Source of the DNA: Sphingobium lignivorans
GTDB lineage: Bacteria; Pseudomonadota; Alphaproteobacteria; Sphingomonadales; Sphingomonadaceae
Direction: 5' to 3'
DNA: 64,000 nucleotides
Assembly (NCBI RefSeq): GCF_014203955.1
Contig: NZ_JACHKA010000001.1
Span: forward strand, 2,821,001-2,885,000
In this document: positions 36,737 to 45,556 of the stretch, in pieces
Layout: each line of letters starts with the position of its first letter
How positions within the stretch are numbered: the first letter of the stretch is position 1
Position numbers and translations under genes: made by a program
Notes under the pieces: model-generated
The model's input: only the letters and a program-made list of their open reading frames with translations
Databases searched by the model: none
Told to the model about the DNA's origin: nothing

Positions 36737-38224
36737 TCAGTCGCCTGCGATCCGATATCGCTGAGGATTCTGCAGCAATACGGGCACTTGCCCTCGCAAC
36801 GCGAGGCGATAGTTCTCGAGTTGAGGATCAATCGTTCGCTCCATCTCCTCCAGCATGAGCCGCTTCATCCGCTCTGCAATCGGACGATGGGCTTCGTCGT
36901 AGACAAGATTGACGCGCTGTCCCGGATCGACCTGCATGTCATAGAGTGCGAGAAGGCGACCGTGAACATATTGGTCAACCCGTTCCGCAATCCGGGCGTC
37001 ACTCTGCGCCGCTTTTTCCATGGCGGGATAGGTCAGGCCCCACATGCTTTCCAGCTTGAGTTTGGTCTTGCCGTCCGCCCAGGCCGTGAAGTGCAGCGCA
37101 TATCGGCGATCCTGCAGGGTTCGTGATGGATAGAGCCAGCCACTGGACACATAATCGACGTAGGACATGACGAACGGCTGCTGGACGGCGCCTGTCCCTT
37201 TCATCAGCGGTACCCAGCTATGGCCGTCGAGGTTGACCGGGCGTTCGATCCCGAGAAGCTCAAGCAGCGTCGGCAGGATGTCGAGGTTGCTCGCAAGATT
37301 GTCTAAGCGGCACGGCGAGGTCATGCCGGGCGAGCGCAAAATGACGGGTGTTCTGATGCCGTGATCGTAACAGGTTGCCTTGGCGAACGGGAAAGGCATT
37401 CCGTGATCCGAAACGAACAGGACGATGGTGTCATCAGCCGCACCGCTCTCCTCGAGCGCTTTGAGGATATTGCCGACGGCGATGTCGAGCCTTTGAGCAG
37501 AGTTCCAGTATTGGGCGATCTCCTGCCGTACCTCGGGAAGATCCTCCAGATTGGCCGGGACAATGACGTCGTCGGGACCGAGCGGATTGGGAATGCGGTA
37601 AGGGCCCTCCTGCCCGTGATCCAGTTCCTCAGCATCCCGGCTGCCATAAAATGGCCGATGGGGATCGTTGATATTGCAGTTGATGAAGAACGGTTTGTAC
37701 TGGGCCTGCGCCTCGGCAATCGCGAGCCGGGTCATATCGGCATGGACCATCGGATGCCGGTCCTTCCCTTCCTGCATCATGTGCCACGGGAAAGACGTCG
37801 CAGGCTGCATGTGCCCGATCTTGTGGCTCGCCGCACAATAATAACCCTCTGACGCCAGCAAGGAGCAGAGCGTGGGCGTTCCTTCATGCATGGGGAAGAA
37901 GCCATTGCCCCCGTTCCGATGTGGCAACAATCCGCTCATGAATGCCTGGCGCGACGGCATACAGATCGGAGCGACGGTCCGGACCTGTTCGAAAACGTGG
38001 CTCTGGCTCGCCAGACGGTCCAGATTCGGTGTCAGGTCGCGTCGCCCGTTCATGAAGCCGAGCGCCGTCCAATCGATATCGTCGGCGGTGATGAGGAGCA
38101 GGTTCGTGCGCTTGCGCTTGTCGCGCTTCACATAATCGCGATCCTGAGCCAGCCCTGGCAAGGAAATGAGGGCGCCCGAGGCAATGCCGGCCATCAGAAG
38201 CTGGCGTTTTGAGAAACTGATCAC
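36737..38224 (-). CDS. S1-family sulfatase A
   Basis: A 495-residue type I sulfatase. A signal peptide ends near GLAQD. The metal-binding NLLLITADDIDW starts the catalytic domain. The formylglycine motif is Cys88-Met-Pro-Ser-Arg (PICMPSRQAFMSG), matching CxPxR, and the second metal site is VLFVSDHGMPF. The start codon is GTG at 38224 with AAGGA seven bases before it. It lies 10 bp after sulfatase B, as the third gene of the reverse operon C-B-A. It should hydrolyse a sulfate ester in the periplasm after maturation by the FGE encoded at 48529. Substrate unknown. Confidence 0.92.
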   Translation of the reverse strand: MISFSKRQLLMAGIASGALISLPGLAQDRDYVKRDKRKRTNLLLITADDIDWTALGFMNGRRDLTPNLDRLASQSHVFEQVRTVAPICMPSRQAFMSGLLPHRNGGNGFFPMHEGTPTLCSLLASEGYYCAASHKIGHMQPATSFPWHMMQEGKDRHPMVHADMTRLAIAEAQAQYKPFFINCNINDPHRPFYGSRDAEELDHGQEGPYRIPNPLGPDDVIVPANLEDLPEVRQEIAQYWNSAQRLDIAVGNILKALEESGAADDTIVLFVSDHGMPFPFAKATCYDHGIRTPVILRSPGMTSPCRLDNLASNLDILPTLLELLGIERPVNLDGHSWVPLMKGTGAVQQPFVMSYVDYVSSGWLYPSRTLQDRRYALHFTAWADGKTKLKLESMWGLTYPAMEKAAQSDARIAERVDQYVHGRLLALYDMQVDPGQRVNLVYDEAHRPIAERMKRLMLEEMERTIDPQLENYRLALRGQVPVLLQNPQRYRIAGD

Positions 38225-38234
38225 GAGGCCATCC

Positions 38235-39707
38235 TTAATAAACGAACTCTGTCTTCCGGCCGCCGATCACCATCTCCCGCGTGGATTTGAGCGGCCACAT
38301 GGCCTCCGGCAAGGAGGCGTCAAATCGATCGACCTTCTCCTTCATCGCCCGGACGCGATCCGGCATGGCGGACGAGAGATCGTTCACTTCCCAAGGGTCG
38401 GCTTCGATGTCGTACAGCCGCGTCTGTGCCCAGTCGTCGGAATGCCAGAGCTTGAAACGACCCTCCCGAATGGCCCGCACAGGCCGCTGACTCCACATCA
38501 AGGTTCGCTCGGGGCCCATGGGTCGCGCGACGGTCGCAAGGAGGTCGAGCCCTTCCAGCTCCTGCGGGACCGCCTGCCTGGGCGCAGCCGCCTTGAGAAT
38601 GGTGGGCAGAATGTCGAGCGCGCTGACGGGCGCGTCGACCCTGCCTCGCTGCTTGAGGCCGTTGGGCCACGACAAGAGGAAGGGGACACGGGTTCCTCCC
38701 TCAAGATAGGTGAATTTGCCGGCGCCCCACGGGTGATATTCCGGGCAGTAGCCGAACTGCACGGGGCAACCATTGTCCGACAGGAAAATCACGATCGTAT
38801 CGTCGCGCACGCCTGCGTCGCTTAACGCCTTGAGGATCTGCCCCACGCCAGCGTCGAGCGCGTCGATCATCGCCACATAGGTGCGCCGGACGGGATCGGC
38901 GATTTCAGTGCGATTGTCATAATAGACCTTGGGCACCTGCAGCGGCCAATGCGGGGCGTTGTAGGCCACGTAGCCGAAGAAGGGCTCGCCCGATGCTGCA
39001 CTGCGCCGAATGAAGTCGACGGTGCGTTCTGTGATCGTTTCCGTCAGATACTGGTTGGGCTGCTCCACAATCTGCATGTCCGGCCCCTCGAAGAGGCGGC
39101 CGCCGCCCTCCCGCTTGGTTGGCTCATAGCGATCGGCTTTGGTCGGTGTGGTGACGAGCCCGGGCGTATCCGGCTCGGCATAAATTGTTTCACCAGCCAG
39201 AAAACCGAAGAACTCGTCGAAGCCCCGGCGGGTTGGATAGAATTGCGGTTCCGCACCCTGATGCCATTTGCCGAAAACAGCCGTCCGATAGCCCATCGGC
39301 TTTAGACGCTCCGCGATCGTCGGCACGTTGGTAGGAAGACCTGCGCCTGCATCCAGATTGCCGCGATCATTGATGTTGTACATGAAGCCGTAGCGCGCCG
39401 GGGTTCGTCCCGTCAAAAGCGCCGCGCGTGATACGGCGCAAACGGAAGCGGCAACATAACCCGCGGAGAACGTCACCCCCTGCTCGCCGATGCTGTCTAT
39501 ATTGGGCGTGTTGATGGTGCCCGCCTTATTGATGGAGACGTCCGTCCATGGGAGGTCGTCCACGAGGATGACGATCACATTCGGCGTCTTCTTCTCCTGC
39601 TGAGCTTGCACTTTGCTCGCCGGTGCGACGGGTGGGACCGGAGCACCTGTGCAACCCGCAATCCCGAAGACGCTGGCGGCGGCCATCAGTTTCATCAGGG
39701 TCTTCAT
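38235..39707 (-). CDS. S1-family sulfatase B, lipoprotein, with CAVSR maturation motif
   Basis: A 490-residue sulfatase-fold protein with a lipoprotein signal (FGIAGC, lipidated Cys19), so it is probably membrane-anchored. The catalytic domain opens with NVIVILVDDLPWTD. The maturation motif is Cys90-Ala-Val-Ser-Arg (SVCAVSRAALLTGR): the usual proline is Val (codon GTA at 39432-39434). The second metal site is VIFLSDNGCP. All other framework features, including LLTGR, are intact. Whether FGE still converts this Cys is open. It starts two bases after the sulfatase C stop with GAAGG as ribosome site. Confidence 0.88.
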   Translation of the reverse strand: MKTLMKLMAAASVFGIAGCTGAPVPPVAPASKVQAQQEKKTPNVIVILVDDLPWTDVSINKAGTINTPNIDSIGEQGVTFSAGYVAASVCAVSRAALLTGRTPARYGFMYNINDRGNLDAGAGLPTNVPTIAERLKPMGYRTAVFGKWHQGAEPQFYPTRRGFDEFFGFLAGETIYAEPDTPGLVTTPTKADRYEPTKREGGGRLFEGPDMQIVEQPNQYLTETITERTVDFIRRSAASGEPFFGYVAYNAPHWPLQVPKVYYDNRTEIADPVRRTYVAMIDALDAGVGQILKALSDAGVRDDTIVIFLSDNGCPVQFGYCPEYHPWGAGKFTYLEGGTRVPFLLSWPNGLKQRGRVDAPVSALDILPTILKAAAPRQAVPQELEGLDLLATVARPMGPERTLMWSQRPVRAIREGRFKLWHSDDWAQTRLYDIEADPWEVNDLSSAMPDRVRAMKEKVDRFDASLPEAMWPLKSTREMVIGGRKTEFVY

Positions 39708-39709
39708 GA

Positions 39710-41617
39710 TCAGCCTTCGATGTTGGATTGTTTGCCCAGTCGATCGAGTTCGAAGATCGGCATGGACGGTTGGTAGCGATCCGTCAGTTTGGCCTCGAGA
39801 TAGAGGGCGCAGCTACGAACAAACAGATAAGGATCACTTTTTGCAGCGGAAATTTGCGAGAGCACCTGCCTGGCCAGAACCGGCGCGCAGAAGGTGAGTC
39901 CATTGATGGCCTGGAGCCGCACCGCGTCGGACTGGCTCGCATCCAGAAGACCTGCAAGCGTCCGGACGCCCTCTTCTCCAAAGCCGAGATGCGTTGCTGC
40001 CTCGGCCGCCGCGATGCGAACCTGGGGGCACGGATCCGCCGCCATGGCAGACTGAACCAGCGCTGCTGCCGGCGTAGCGGTCGACCCGATGATGAGAAGG
40101 CCAGTCGCGGCCCAGTAGCGCATTACGGCATCCGGATGGGAAAGGAGCTTGCCAAAGCGATCGGCATTTGCCGGGTCGCCTTGCGCCGCATCGGCTGCCA
40201 GCGCCATGATGTTCTTGAGCGGATAGGCACCCGCGACACGGCTGGCTTCATAGCCTTCGACGGACATGCCTTCCGGGATGAAGCCATTGTCATGAATAGC
40301 GAGCATGTGGGCATCGAGCGCCCGGCTCATGCCCCTCATACGGTTCTTGTATTCGGAACGGGCAGCCAGATTCTCAACCTGATCAGGGTCGTTCTTCAGA
40401 TCGTAGAATTCTTCAGCAGGACGGGGTTCGAAAAAGCGCCTTTGCTTGCTGCTGCATTGGCCCACCAGAAACGCCCGCTCATAGGACTGATAGCCTTTGG
40501 CGAGCCATGCGAAGGCTTGATGCTGACCGCAAGGCCGATGCGGCGCGTAGTTCCGTATGTACCTGTACCGGCCCTCCGTCACGGTACGGACGAAGTCGTA
40601 GCGCTCGTCCATCCGATTCCGCATGCCGAAGGCAAAGCTCTTCGAAGGCACGCGGCGCTTCCCAAGAAACGCGCTTCCCTGCATCGTCGCAGGCGCACGC
40701 TGGCCCGCCAGGGAAAGCACGGTCGGCGCAAGGTCGATGAAGCTGACCGCCGTGTCGACCACTGTTGCGGAACGATGCGGCGACAGATGGGCAAATTTGG
40801 GCGGTACGCGCACCACCAGTGCGCAGCGCAATCCCTCATCATAGCAATAGCGCTTGGAACGAGGGAGCGAGCCGCCATTGTCAGAATAGTAAAAGACGAT
40901 CGTGTCGTCCGCGAGGCCATCCGCCTCCAGCGCATCGAGCAGCCTCCCGACCTGGGCGTCCATCTGCTCCATGAGATTATAGTAAGTGGCATAATCCTGC
41001 CGGATTTCGGACGTGTCCGGCAAATGCGTGGGGACGCGGATATCGGACGGGGTGACGCGGCCGGCCACCGGGTTGAAAAGCCGAGACTCATGCGTGGTCA
41101 TCATGTTGAAGACCGACATGAATGGAGCGCCTTCCGGCCGGTCACGCCAGTGCGCTTGCGCTCCCTGAGCGCTCCAGATCGTGTCCGATTCGACATCGCA
41201 ATTGTAATCGGTTTTGGCGTTGTTGGAGCAGAAGTAGCCTGCGTCGCGCATCAGTTCCGGGTAGGTTCGGATAAAGCCCGGCAGGTGGGCGCGGGCCCGC
41301 ATGTGATGCGCCGGGCCGCAACTTTCAGGATAGACTCCCGTCAAAATACCAAAGCGAGAGGGCGCGCAGACCGGGGCATTGGAGTAGACATTCCGGTACA
41401 GAATGCCCTCGTTCGCCAGCCTGTCGATTGCCGGCGTGTGGGCCAGAGGATCGCCATAAGCGCCGATGAACGGGTTATTATCCTCGCTGACGATCCACAG
41501 GATGTTCGGCAGGTCCCCCTTCGGGGCACGGACGGCCGACCGCGCCCCCGCTGCTGTTGCAAGGGCAGCGATGCCAGCGACGATCTGTCGTCGCGTAGAG
41601 TGCCCTCCGCCCGTCAA
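39710..41617 (-). CDS. S1-family sulfatase C with C-terminal HEAT-like repeats
   Basis: A sulfatase of about 635 residues counted from TTG 41617. A Tat signal (STRRQIVAGIAALATAAG) places two arginines about ten residues from that start. The catalytic part has ILWIVSEDNNPF, the CxPxR motif as CAPSR (VCAPSRFGILTG) and FYYSDNGG. The last 130 residues are helical HEAT-like repeats (AVMRYWAATGLLIIG; PQVRIAAAEAATHLG; DAVRLQAINGLTF), a fusion seen in some sulfatases. An ATG at 41713 would add 32 unlikely residues. The TTG overlaps the stop of a 51-codon frame (TTGA), see 41614. It is the first gene of the C-B-A operon and faces the LacI operator. Confidence 0.88.
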   Translation of the reverse strand: MTGGGHSTRRQIVAGIAALATAAGARSAVRAPKGDLPNILWIVSEDNNPFIGAYGDPLAHTPAIDRLANEGILYRNVYSNAPVCAPSRFGILTGVYPESCGPAHHMRARAHLPGFIRTYPELMRDAGYFCSNNAKTDYNCDVESDTIWSAQGAQAHWRDRPEGAPFMSVFNMMTTHESRLFNPVAGRVTPSDIRVPTHLPDTSEIRQDYATYYNLMEQMDAQVGRLLDALEADGLADDTIVFYYSDNGGSLPRSKRYCYDEGLRCALVVRVPPKFAHLSPHRSATVVDTAVSFIDLAPTVLSLAGQRAPATMQGSAFLGKRRVPSKSFAFGMRNRMDERYDFVRTVTEGRYRYIRNYAPHRPCGQHQAFAWLAKGYQSYERAFLVGQCSSKQRRFFEPRPAEEFYDLKNDPDQVENLAARSEYKNRMRGMSRALDAHMLAIHDNGFIPEGMSVEGYEASRVAGAYPLKNIMALAADAAQGDPANADRFGKLLSHPDAVMRYWAATGLLIIGSTATPAAALVQSAMAADPCPQVRIAAAEAATHLGFGEEGVRTLAGLLDASQSDAVRLQAINGLTFCAPVLARQVLSQISAAKSDPYLFVRSCALYLEAKLTDRYQPSMPIFELDRLGKQSNIEG

Positions 41618-41769
41618 ATGTTGCCTGCCATCAGGAGTTTGGCGGCCACTCCCGATCGGGAAGGAGTAAAATCGAGAACTGGCTTCTGCTGCGCCCAGTA
41701 AACATGGACACACGGGAAGCGCGCCGAGACGAGCGGCTTCTCACCTACCGCTTGATTTGCAGTGATCAT
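41614..41769 (-). CDS. possible short leader ORF coupled to sulfatase C
   Basis: A 51-codon frame from ATG 41769, preceded by GGGAGAGGGGGC (a strong purine-rich site about eight bases away). Its TGA overlaps the TTG of sulfatase C as TTGA. The product (begins MITANQAVGEKP, ends KLLMAGNI) matches no family. The site and the overlap argue for translation, perhaps as a leader that delivers ribosomes to the TTG; chance cannot be excluded. It starts 52 bp from the LacI operator. Confidence 0.4.
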   Translation of the reverse strand: MITANQAVGEKPLVSARFPCVHVYWAQQKPVLDFTPSRSGVAAKLLMAGNI

Positions 41770-41820
41770 CGCGGCTGCCCCCTCTCCCGTCATCGACCCA
41801 TGTCTTCGCAATTCAAATAC

Positions 41821-41840
41821 ATGATTTACCGCTAAATCAT
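41821..41840. promoter_or_regulatory. LacI-type operator O1 between lacI and the sulfatase operon
   Basis: ATGATTTACCGCTAAATCAT: an inverted repeat with nine of ten half-site positions matched and a central CCGC. It lies 53 bp before lacI and 52 bp before the leader ORF of the sulfatase operon. It shares the TTTA(G/C)CGCTA core with 45325-45338 and 51907-51920. Confidence 0.75.
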
Positions 41841-41892
41841 ACGTCTCTATGCGCCCTTGTCAATCAGTGCTCAAACCGCATAGGGATTTGCC

Positions 41893-42933
41893 ATGACCAA
41901 ACGCCCCCGTCGCCGAAGCAAGAATGTCGTGACGATGGCGGAGGTGGCCAACCTCGCCGGCGTCTCGACGATGACGGTTTCCAACGTCCTCAACAACAAG
42001 CCAAGCGTGTTGCCTGAGAGGCGACGGGCAGTCCTCGAAGCCATGGACAAGCTGAACTATCGCCCCAATGTGGCAGCACGTGCGCTAGCCAGCGCAGGCT
42101 CTATCAGGATCGGCCTACTTTATCGTGACGTGGAGAACGCCCTTCTCGGCGCCATGTTGGTCGGCGCGCTGAAGGCGTCCGCACGCTTCGGCTTTCAGCT
42201 CATCATTCGCAGTTATGACGAGACAAAACCTCTCGACGATGTGGCAGCCTTTGCGGTGAGCGAAATCGACGGCCTCCTGCTCCCTCCTCCGCTTTGTGAG
42301 CTGGTCAGCTTCAGCGGCATCTCGGCGAAGCTCAGCATCCCCATGATCGGCCTCGCGCCCGGAACGAACCTGTCTGACATTCCTGCCGTGCGGATCGACG
42401 ATGAGGTGGCCGCTTATGAAGTCACACACCTGCTGCTGGAGAAAGGGCACCGCCGGATCGGCTTTGTGAAACTTCCCGGAGCCATGGTGGGGCAGACGCG
42501 CCTGGCCGGCGTTCAGCGGGCCCTCGCCGAGCACGGGGAAGTGCTGGAAGAGCGGTTCATCTGGGAAGCCCGTCCGATTTATGAGGCCGGTCTCGCCCTG
42601 GCGGATATGGTTTGCAAGATGGAAGAACGGCCAACCGCCATCCTGGCCGGCAGTGATGACATCGCCGCAGCCTTCGTCAACGTGATGCATCGTTGCGGAC
42701 TGCACGTCCCGGAGGATATCTCGATTGTCGGCTTTGACGACACACCGATTGCGGTGAAAATCTGGCCAGCTCTGACGACCGTACGCCAGCCACTGGCGCG
42801 CATTGCCGAACAGGCGACCGAGCGGCTCATTCAGATGATCCGCAACCCGGAGCAATATACCAACGACGTGATCTATATACCCCATGAGATCATTCAGCGG
42901 GCGTCGGTGTCCGAACGTCCTTTACAGGACTGA
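41893..42933 (+). CDS. LacI-family transcriptional repressor of the sulfatase locus
   Basis: A 346-residue LacI/GalR regulator. The helix-turn-helix (residues about 13-35) is TMAEVANLAGVSTMTVSNVL; the hinge helix that inserts at the centre of the operator is RPNVAARALAS. The sugar-binding-type core extends from SIRIGLLYRDVEN to PLARIAEQATERLIQMI. It is divergent from the three-sulfatase operon, with O1 between them. Two more copies of the same dyad precede the TonB receptor and the GH3/FGE operon, so it most likely represses all three units and itself. A (sulfated) oligosaccharide or its product is the expected inducer. A strong terminator follows. Confidence 0.92.
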   Translation: MTKRPRRRSKNVVTMAEVANLAGVSTMTVSNVLNNKPSVLPERRRAVLEAMDKLNYRPNVAARALASAGSIRIGLLYRDVENALLGAMLVGALKASARFGFQLIIRSYDETKPLDDVAAFAVSEIDGLLLPPPLCELVSFSGISAKLSIPMIGLAPGTNLSDIPAVRIDDEVAAYEVTHLLLEKGHRRIGFVKLPGAMVGQTRLAGVQRALAEHGEVLEERFIWEARPIYEAGLALADMVCKMEERPTAILAGSDDIAAAFVNVMHRCGLHVPEDISIVGFDDTPIAVKIWPALTTVRQPLARIAEQATERLIQMIRNPEQYTNDVIYIPHEIIQRASVSERPLQD

Positions 42934-42937
42934 CAAG

Positions 42938-42965
42938 AAAGGCGGTGAATCGCTTCACCGCCTTT
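42938..42965. terminator. intrinsic terminator after lacI
   Basis: AAAGGCGGTGAA (42938-42949), loop TCGC, TTCACCGCCTTT (42954-42965): a perfect 12-bp stem four bases after the lacI stop. The A- and T-runs at its two feet allow it to serve both lacI and the convergent TonB-receptor gene. Confidence 0.85.
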
Positions 42966-43001
42966 CGATAGATTTCCAGGGAAGCCCAGCCCCTCAGCGC
43001 A

Positions 43002-45287
43002 TCAGAAGTGCACGGCTGCGCGCACGCCCCAGTAACGCTCGGCGTCACGCAGGACCTGCTGGTACACCCGGCCACCATTGAAGGTGGAGTTGAAGAGGTT
43101 GCCCGTGAAGTTCTTGTCGAACAGGTTCCTCACGAACACCGACACCGAATAGGTGCCGTCCTTGCTTTCCAGGCCCACGGCCCCGTTTACGACGGCATAA
43201 CCATCCTGGATCGTCTTGGGATCCTGATCGAGACTGTATTGCACCTTGGTCTGGTACACCACGTTCGACTGAATGAAACCATCGAAAGGTGCGCTGTCGC
43301 CAAAGGGCACGGTCTGACGCACGTAGAATGTGCCGCGGAAATCCGGGGCATTGGGCAGTGCGCCACCGCTCAGGTCCTGAGATCCGCCCACGCAACCTTG
43401 CGCTGCCGTCTGGCCCACATGGCAGGGGCCGATCGGGAACTCGTCGATACGCGCGTCCGTCCAGGTTCCGCCCAGCGAAATGTCGAGAAGCCGGGTGGGC
43501 CTAAGGGTGGCTTCGAGTTCGATGCCACGCGTCGAAACGGTGCCTGCGTTCAGCAGGTAGAACGAGATATCGCCGGGCAGGCGCGCTTGGGACTGATAAC
43601 CCCGATACTTGGTGTAGAACAACGCGGCATTGAGCGAGAGCTTGCGGTCCAGTGTCTGAATTTTCGCCCCTACCTCGAAGGCGTCAGACAGCTCGGGATT
43701 CACAGGCTGGTCGGTCGGTTGGGTAGCAAAGATCAGGTTGAAGCCCTTGCCTTTGTAGCCGCGTGCGTAACTGGCATAGACATTGCCGAGGTCCGTCAGG
43801 CTTTGACGAATGCCGATCTTCCCGACCACCGCCGTATCGCTCGTGGAGTTCGAGAAACTGGCGGCCGTACCCGTCGCGCCGGTCAGCGGCAAATCACCGG
43901 GAACGAGTATGTCGGCGGGATCGCGATCTGCGCTCCACTCGAGCGTCTCGTGCAGCAGGCGTAGACCGCCGAAAAGTTGGGTGTTCGCCGTCAGATCGAT
44001 GTTCGTGCCGATGAACGCCGCCACATTCGAACTGGATGTGCTTCCGGAGAACTGCCCGCTGCGGGGCCCCGCCACAAAGACCTGGCGACGCTCAAACGTC
44101 GTGTCGATGTCCACCTTGGACGCGAAAGCGCCCACAAGCAGATCGAAGCCGCCCAGATCACCGGAAACCAGGCGAACTTCCTGCGTCAACTGCTGCAGAG
44201 AGGTGGTGCCGCTGTTGATGTCCCACAGGCTGACACCTGCAACAGGTGTCGTCAGCGAGGTGTAGTCGGTGTCGCCGCGACCAGTGAAATCCCACTTCCT
44301 GATCGCGCTGATCGAGACCAGCTCGAAATTGTCGTTGAGACGGGCCTTGATGCGTGCGGAAATACCCCACTGCTCGCTGTCGTTGGTATTGTCGGCATTC
44401 AGGTTGACCTGCCGGTTTTCGGCAGACGGGACGACGGGCGCCACGGCATTGGCATAAGCCGCTGTTCCAAGCTCGCGCAGCGTCGGAACGGTCGTGTCGC
44501 TGCCCTTGCTATAGTCGCCGATAATGGTGACTTCGAGATCGTTCGTGGGCTCGAAGCGCAATTTCCCTCGCGTTCCCCAGACATGGTAACCTGAGAGCTT
44601 GCTGTCGCCGATGCCGGAAACGTTGTCCACGAAACCGTCATAATCCTTGAAGAAGCCGCTGAGACTGAAACCCAGTACGTCATTGATCGGACCGGAGATT
44701 GAGCCGCGGAGCTGCAACTCGCCGCCTTCTGCGTACATCGCATCGAAATCGCCCGTAAGCGTGCGACCCGGCGCTTTGGTCGTAACCGACACAAGGCCGG
44801 CGGATGCGTTCTTTCCGAAAAGCGTGGATTGTGGACCACGCAGAACTTCAACCCGCTGGACATCGATCAGATCCTGGAAGCCCTGACCGGATCGGGCCAT
44901 CGGCACATCGTCCACAATCACCGAGACGGCCGGTTCAGTTGCCGCGGAAAACACAGTCGTCCCGATGCCGCGGATGCTAAGCGAGCTGTTGGACTGATTG
45001 CTGCCCTTGGTGAACGTCAGGGACGGAGAAGCGTTGGCGACTGCTTCCATGGACGACGCGCCAATCGCATCCAGCTGCTCACCGCTCACGACGGACACGG
45101 CGACCGGAACCTGCTGGAGGGTCTGCTCACGCAACGTTGCGGTAACGACGATGTCGCCAACCTCGGCGGCTGCCTCTTCTTGGGGAGCCGCAGCTTCCTG
45201 ACCGGCCTGTGCCATCGCGGCATGCGGCAGGGCGGTAGCGAGAGCACTGATACTGCACAGCGCGAGGATTCTAAAATGGCGGATCAT
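43002..45287 (-). CDS. TonB-dependent receptor of the sulfatase locus
   Basis: A 761-residue receptor. The signal peptide is MIRHFRILALCSISALATAL and onward to AMAQ. The TonB box is DIVVTATLRE. The plug has SIRGIGTTVFSAATEPAVSV and LRGPQSTLFGKNASAGLVSV, and the barrel ends in WGVRAAVHF. ATG 45287 has GGGGAGGAG; the frame opens eight codons earlier. Operator O2 (45325-45338) lies 38 bp upstream, so it is directly under LacI. It should import the sulfated glycoside or its fragments. No SusD-like partner is present, as expected for Proteobacteria. Confidence 0.93.
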   Translation of the reverse strand: MIRHFRILALCSISALATALPHAAMAQAGQEAAAPQEEAAAEVGDIVVTATLREQTLQQVPVAVSVVSGEQLDAIGASSMEAVANASPSLTFTKGSNQSNSSLSIRGIGTTVFSAATEPAVSVIVDDVPMARSGQGFQDLIDVQRVEVLRGPQSTLFGKNASAGLVSVTTKAPGRTLTGDFDAMYAEGGELQLRGSISGPINDVLGFSLSGFFKDYDGFVDNVSGIGDSKLSGYHVWGTRGKLRFEPTNDLEVTIIGDYSKGSDTTVPTLRELGTAAYANAVAPVVPSAENRQVNLNADNTNDSEQWGISARIKARLNDNFELVSISAIRKWDFTGRGDTDYTSLTTPVAGVSLWDINSGTTSLQQLTQEVRLVSGDLGGFDLLVGAFASKVDIDTTFERRQVFVAGPRSGQFSGSTSSSNVAAFIGTNIDLTANTQLFGGLRLLHETLEWSADRDPADILVPGDLPLTGATGTAASFSNSTSDTAVVGKIGIRQSLTDLGNVYASYARGYKGKGFNLIFATQPTDQPVNPELSDAFEVGAKIQTLDRKLSLNAALFYTKYRGYQSQARLPGDISFYLLNAGTVSTRGIELEATLRPTRLLDISLGGTWTDARIDEFPIGPCHVGQTAAQGCVGGSQDLSGGALPNAPDFRGTFYVRQTVPFGDSAPFDGFIQSNVVYQTKVQYSLDQDPKTIQDGYAVVNGAVGLESKDGTYSVSVFVRNLFDKNFTGNLFNSTFNGGRVYQQVLRDAERYWGVRAAVHF

Positions 45288-45324
45288 GAAACTCCTCCCC
45301 TTATTCATCACGGGTATTTACAAA

Positions 45325-45338
45325 ATTTAGCGCTACAT
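45325..45338. promoter_or_regulatory. LacI-type operator O2 upstream of the TonB receptor
   Basis: ATTTAGCGCTACAT, followed by ATCG, identical from TAGCGCTACATATCGT onward to the site at 51907. The centre TAGCGCTA is a perfect palindrome. It lies 38 bp before the receptor start. Confidence 0.75.
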
Positions 45339-45556
45339 ATCGTTCGCTCTGCACGGCGTCAACCTGGGCGCGATCACCTCCGCAGCGCTTTGGACGCCCC
45401 CTGTTTCTCGCGCAGCAGGCGGTGCCATTGACGCTTGTCACTGCGCCGAGCGACCGCAACCGCGCTCTCCCCTACCCCGGGGAAATTCGGCCGGCGGGTG
45501 ATCAGTGGATCGAGCGCAGGTCCGGTCGCGCGAAAAGCCGTGCGCGACTTATCTTT

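Noticed and set aside
39728-41701. 657-codon forward open frame opposite sulfatase C
   Set aside because: It is a GC-rich antisense shadow. The reverse strand encodes a full sulfatase with CAPSR and metal motifs, while the forward product is Arg/His/Gln-rich with no family character.
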